Source: Lysobacteraceae bacterium UBA6001 (GTDB lineage: Bacteria; Pseudomonadota; Gammaproteobacteria; Xanthomonadales; Xanthomonadaceae). From it: 17,542 nucleotides of DNA. The notes beneath the pieces are model-generated. The model was not told the origin of the DNA. It searched no databases and was given only the letters and a program-made list of their open reading frames with translations. Positions 14,404 through 17,542 of this stretch are shown piece by piece. Position 1 is the stretch's first letter. Every line of letters starts with the position of its first letter. The position numbers and the translations under genes are program-made. The DNA lies in assembly GCA_002429615.1 (NCBI GenBank), contig DJAN01000134.1:1-17542 (forward strand). Direction: 5' to 3'.

Positions 14404-14774
14404 CGCGCGTCCTCCCCGCCGGCGGCATCGGCGGGCGCATCTTCGTGCCCGTCGACGTGGTCGCTGCCGTTGTCGGCGCGGCTGCGCATCGCCAGCACCA
14501 GGCTGATCGCGGTCATCGCGAAGGCGATCACGATGGCGGTCAGCACCAGCGCCTGTGGCAGCGGGTCGGTGTGCTGGGCCAGCGTGGGGGCCACGCCGTC
14601 GCGCAGCACCGGCGCCTGGCCTTCGCGCAGGCGGCCACCGGCGAAGATCAGCAGGTTGGTGGCGTAGGACAGGAACGTCAGGCCGAGGATCACGTCGAAG
14701 CTGCGCGCGCGCAGCAGCAGGTAGATGCCGCAGGCGAACAGGATGCCGATCGCGCTGGCCAGAGCGAGTTCCAT
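14400..14774 (-). CDS. mrpC: Mrp/Pha cation/proton antiporter subunit C
   Basis: A 124-residue NuoK-like subunit with three membrane helices (GILFACGIYLLLRA, ILGLTFLSYATNLLIFAGG, LPQALVLTAIVIAFAMTAISLVLA) and a hydrophilic C-terminal tail of about 25 residues rich in Asp, Glu and His. The ATG at 14774 shares one base with the mrpA stop (TGATG) and has GGAGG 9 bases upstream. The acidic tail is longer than I expect from the family core and is Asp/His-patterned; its purpose is unknown. Confidence 0.94.
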   Translation of the reverse strand: MELALASAIGILFACGIYLLLRARSFDVILGLTFLSYATNLLIFAGGRLREGQAPVLRDGVAPTLAQHTDPLPQALVLTAIVIAFAMTAISLVLAMRSRADNGSDHVDGHEDAPADAAGGEDAR

Positions 14775-17542
14775 CAGCCGCGGCCTCCGGTCAGGGGCGA
14801 GCGACGTGCCGGGTCGATCTCGCCGTGGAGGGAGCGGCGTGTCAGCGAGGGCTTCACCGTGCCCATCATCGACAGCATCAGCATCACCGCGCCGAACACC
14901 ACCAGGTAGACGCCGGTATCGAAGCCCATCGCGCTGGCCAGTTCCAGCGTGCCGATCAGTGGCAGGTCGAGCTCGGCATGGCCGCTGGTGAGGAAGGGCA
15001 CGCCGAACCCCATCGACGCCGCGCCGCTGAGCAGGGCGATGGCCAGGCCCGTGCCGATGCAGCGCACATAGTCGAAGCCGAAGCGTGATTCCACCGACTC
15101 GGTGCCCTGGATCACGTACTGCATCAGCAGCGGCACCGCCAGCACCAGCCCGGCGATGAAGCCGCCGCCGGGCGCATTGTGGCCGCGCAGGAACAGGAAC
15201 ACCGACACGGTGAGGATGAGCGGGAACATGATCTGGGCGAGGTCGGCGGGCACCGGCAGCTTGATCGGCGGGCCGGGCATCACCTTCTCCGGGGCCATGC
15301 GCGCGCGCCGCAGCAAGGCATGCACCACCAGCCCGGCGATCGCGAACACGCAGATCTCGCCGAAGGTGTCGAAGCCGCGGAAGTCCACCAGGATCACGTT
15401 GACCACGTTGTGGCCATACGCCTCGGGCAACGCACGCGAGAGCATCTCGCCGGCCATCGTGCGGCTGGGACGGGTCATCAGCGCATACGCCAGTACCGCC
15501 AGCCCGCCGCCGCAGGCAATCGCCAGCGTGGCATCGCGCCAGCGCCGCCAGCGCGAACGCTCCGGCGGCGACACACTCGGCAGGTAGTTCATCGCCAGCA
15601 GCATCAGCGTGAGCGTGACCATCTCCACCAGCAGCTGGGTCAGCGCCAGGTCCGGTGCGGACAGGAAGACGAACACCAGGCTCACCGACAGGCCGGTGCC
15701 GCCGATGACCATCACCGCCAGCAGGCGCTGCCGATGCAGGAACAGCCCGCCCAGCGTGCACGCCACCAGCAGCAGCCACAGCGCCCAGCCCAGCAGCGGC
15801 AGCGGTTGCGACGGCATCCACGGCGGCAGCGCGCCGTCGCCGAGGAACGGCGCCACCCCCACCGCCAGCGCGGCCAGCACCAGCAGGAGCAGCATGCGTT
15901 GCAGGCGGCCGTCGACGATCAGCGAGGTGAAGCGCAGCGCCAGCGCCGACAGCGCATCCAGGTGCCATTGGAACAGCCACTTGCCCTGCGAGCGCGTCGC
16001 CACCGCGTACAGGTCCAGCAGGCGGCGCAGGCCGAAGTACAGCGCCACGCCGCCGATGACGCCGGCCACGCTCATCGCCAGCGGCCCGTTCCATCCATGC
16101 CAGACCGCGAGGTCGTAATCGGGCAGCTGGGCGCCGAGGATGGAACCGGCGGCCACGCGCAGGACCGGCGCGACGGTGAGGCCGGGCACGATGCCCACCG
16201 CGACGCAGATCGCCACCAGGATCGCGACCGGAATGCGCATCCAGCGCGCCGGTTCGTGCGGCATGTGGTCCAGGTCGCGCGGGCCCTGGCCGAAGAAGGT
16301 GTCGTGGACGAAGCGCAGGCTGTAGGCCACGCCGAGCACGCCGGCGAGCAGGGCGGCGATCGAGGTCGCGATCCGCATCGGCACCGGCGCTTCGGTATCC
16401 AGTGCCACGGCGAAGAACATTTCCTTGGACAGGAAGCCGTTGAGCAGCGGGATGCCCGCCATCGCCAGCGAGGCGACGATGGCCAGCGCGCTGGTGTAGG
16501 GCAGGAAACGGCGCAGGTTGCCCAGCCGGCGCATGTCGCGGGTGCCGGTCTCGTGGTCGATGATGCCGGCGGCCATGAACAGCGAGGCCTTGAACACCGC
16601 GTGGTTGAGGATGTGGAACACGCCGGCCACCACCGCCATCGGCGTGGACAGGCCGAACAGCATGGTGATCAGGCCCAGGTGCGAGATCGTCGAGTACGCC
16701 AGCAGGCCTTTCAGGTCGTGCTGGAAGATCGCGTTCCAGGCGCCGAACACCAGGGTGAACGCGCCGACGCCGCTGACGGTGTAGAAGAACAGGTCACTGC
16801 CGGCCAGCGCGGGATGCAGTCGCGCCAGCAGGAACACGCCGGCCTTCACCATCGTCGCCGAATGCAGGTAGGCCGATACCGGCGTGGGCGCGGCCATCGC
16901 GTGCGGCAGCCAGAACTGGAACGGGAACTGCGCGCTCTTGGTGAAGATGCCGCCGAGCACCAGGAACAGTGCGGCCGGATACAGCGGGCTGTCGCGCAGC
17001 GCCTGGCCGGAGGCGAGCACCACGTCGAGGTCATAGCTGCCGACGATGCGCCCGATCAGCAGGATGCCGCCGAGCAGCGCCAGGCCGCCGCCGCCGGTGA
17101 TCACCAGCGCCATGCGCGCCCCTTCGCGCGCGTCCTGGCGATGCGTCCAGAAGCCGATCAGCAGGAACGAGCTGAGGCTGGTCAGTTCCCAGAACACCAG
17201 CAGCAGGAGCAGGTTGCCCGCCAGCACCAGCCCGAGCATCGCGCCCATGAACAGCAGCAGGAAGGCATAGAAGCGCGCGGCGTTGTCGTCGCGGCCGAGG
17301 TAGTAGCGCGCGTACATCACCACCAGCGCGCCGATCGCCAGTACCAGCATGGCGAACATCCATGCCAGCCCGTCCAGGCGCAGCGCGAAGCTCAGCCCGA
17401 CCTGCGGCAGCCAGGCGTGCTCGCCGCGCACGACGTGGCCGGCGAACACGGCCGGCGCAAGCCAGACGAGCATCAGCACGCCGAGCAGCGGCGCGGCACC
17501 GGCCAGCCAGGCCAGCGCGGGGCGTGGCCACGCGCGCAGCGC
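14774..17542 (-). CDS. mrpA: Mrp/Pha cation/proton antiporter, fused A and B subunits (5' end beyond window)
   Basis: 922 residues are in view and the frame stays open to the right edge, so the N-terminus is outside. The NuoL-like channel part has LVFWELTSLSSFLLIGFW (conserved Glu), FTKSAQFPFQFWLPHAMAAPTPVSAYLHSATMVKAG (lysine/His pathway), and LKGLLAYSTISHLGLI. The MrpA-specific C-terminal part shows PDLALTQLLVEMVTLTLMLLAMNYLP and NVVNVILVDFRGFDTFGEI. It continues without break into an MrpB domain: MFPLILTVSVFLFLRGHNAPGGGFIAGLVLA. This A-B fusion is the Pha arrangement known from rhizobia and other Proteobacteria. A GTG at 17479 is not the true start, since hydrophobic family-like sequence continues upstream. 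Confidence 0.95.
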   Translation of the reverse strand, partial: ALRAWPRPALAWLAGAAPLLGVLMLVWLAPAVFAGHVVRGEHAWLPQVGLSFALRLDGLAWMFAMLVLAIGALVVMYARYYLGRDDNAARFYAFLLLFMGAMLGLVLAGNLLLLLVFWELTSLSSFLLIGFWTHRQDAREGARMALVITGGGGLALLGGILLIGRIVGSYDLDVVLASGQALRDSPLYPAALFLVLGGIFTKSAQFPFQFWLPHAMAAPTPVSAYLHSATMVKAGVFLLARLHPALAGSDLFFYTVSGVGAFTLVFGAWNAIFQHDLKGLLAYSTISHLGLITMLFGLSTPMAVVAGVFHILNHAVFKASLFMAAGIIDHETGTRDMRRLGNLRRFLPYTSALAIVASLAMAGIPLLNGFLSKEMFFAVALDTEAPVPMRIATSIAALLAGVLGVAYSLRFVHDTFFGQGPRDLDHMPHEPARWMRIPVAILVAICVAVGIVPGLTVAPVLRVAAGSILGAQLPDYDLAVWHGWNGPLAMSVAGVIGGVALYFGLRRLLDLYAVATRSQGKWLFQWHLDALSALALRFTSLIVDGRLQRMLLLLVLAALAVGVAPFLGDGALPPWMPSQPLPLLGWALWLLLVACTLGGLFLHRQRLLAVMVIGGTGLSVSLVFVFLSAPDLALTQLLVEMVTLTLMLLAMNYLPSVSPPERSRWRRWRDATLAIACGGGLAVLAYALMTRPSRTMAGEMLSRALPEAYGHNVVNVILVDFRGFDTFGEICVFAIAGLVVHALLRRARMAPEKVMPGPPIKLPVPADLAQIMFPLILTVSVFLFLRGHNAPGGGFIAGLVLAVPLLMQYVIQGTESVESRFGFDYVRCIGTGLAIALLSGAASMGFGVPFLTSGHAELDLPLIGTLELASAMGFDTGVYLVVFGAVMLMLSMMGTVKPSLTRRSLHGEIDPARRSPLTGGRG

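Noticed and set aside
1..17542. tRNA, rRNA, insertion sequence, prophage or defence system
   Set aside because: No cloverleaf, transposase, integrase, phage structural or defence gene was recognised on either strand; gene content is housekeeping catabolism and ion transport.

Overview
This is a GC-rich proteobacterial contig end, most likely from the Xanthomonadaceae/Lysobacteraceae (Lysobacter, Luteimonas, Stenotrophomonas or a relative). The basis is threefold. The tryptophan 2,3-dioxygenase matches, residue for residue, the numbering I recall for the Xanthomonas campestris enzyme (Tyr24, His55, Arg117, His240, Thr254). The interspersed GCGGCTGAAGCCGCTCCTACA-type repeat is common in this group. 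A branched-chain 2-oxoacid dehydrogenase operon suits bacteria rich in iso-branched fatty acids. The genus is inference. Bases 1-14 are an Illumina adapter end, so the left edge is an assembly artefact and not genome.

Layout. (1) 15-3164, minus strand: a tightly packed 2-oxoacid dehydrogenase operon, E1-alpha, E1-beta, a small protein with two SH3-like domains, then E2, which runs off the left edge. (2) 3165-3518: a divergent regulatory region. (3) 3519-6736, plus strand: kynA (tryptophan dioxygenase), a 229-bp gap packed with hairpins, a POT-family peptide transporter, and a thioredoxin-like lipoprotein, closed by a strong hairpin terminator. (4) 6807-9902: a MarR-family regulator divergent from hppD-hmgA (tyrosine to homogentisate to ring cleavage), with a recognisable promoter and a dyad placed inside its spacer. 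(5) 9966-11736: a REP-like element, an unclassified lipoprotein and a YrbG-like calcium/cation antiporter. (6) 11719-17542, minus strand: a complete C-D-E-F-G set plus a fused A/B subunit (5' end off the right edge) of an Mrp/Pha-type monovalent cation/proton antiporter.

Taken together, the left two thirds read as an amino-acid and peptide catabolism neighbourhood: peptide uptake, then degradation of tryptophan, of tyrosine/phenylalanine, and of branched-chain keto acids. That fits a proteolytic, peptide-feeding life style. The right third is ion homeostasis (Ca2+/Na+ and Na+/H+). Most genes are standard members of well-known families. The least ordinary parts are the tandem-SH3 protein coupled into the dehydrogenase operon, the REP-derived peptide in the E2 linker, the hairpin array upstream of the transporter, and the compact MarR/hppD control region. 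No tRNA, rRNA, insertion sequence, prophage or CRISPR array was seen.
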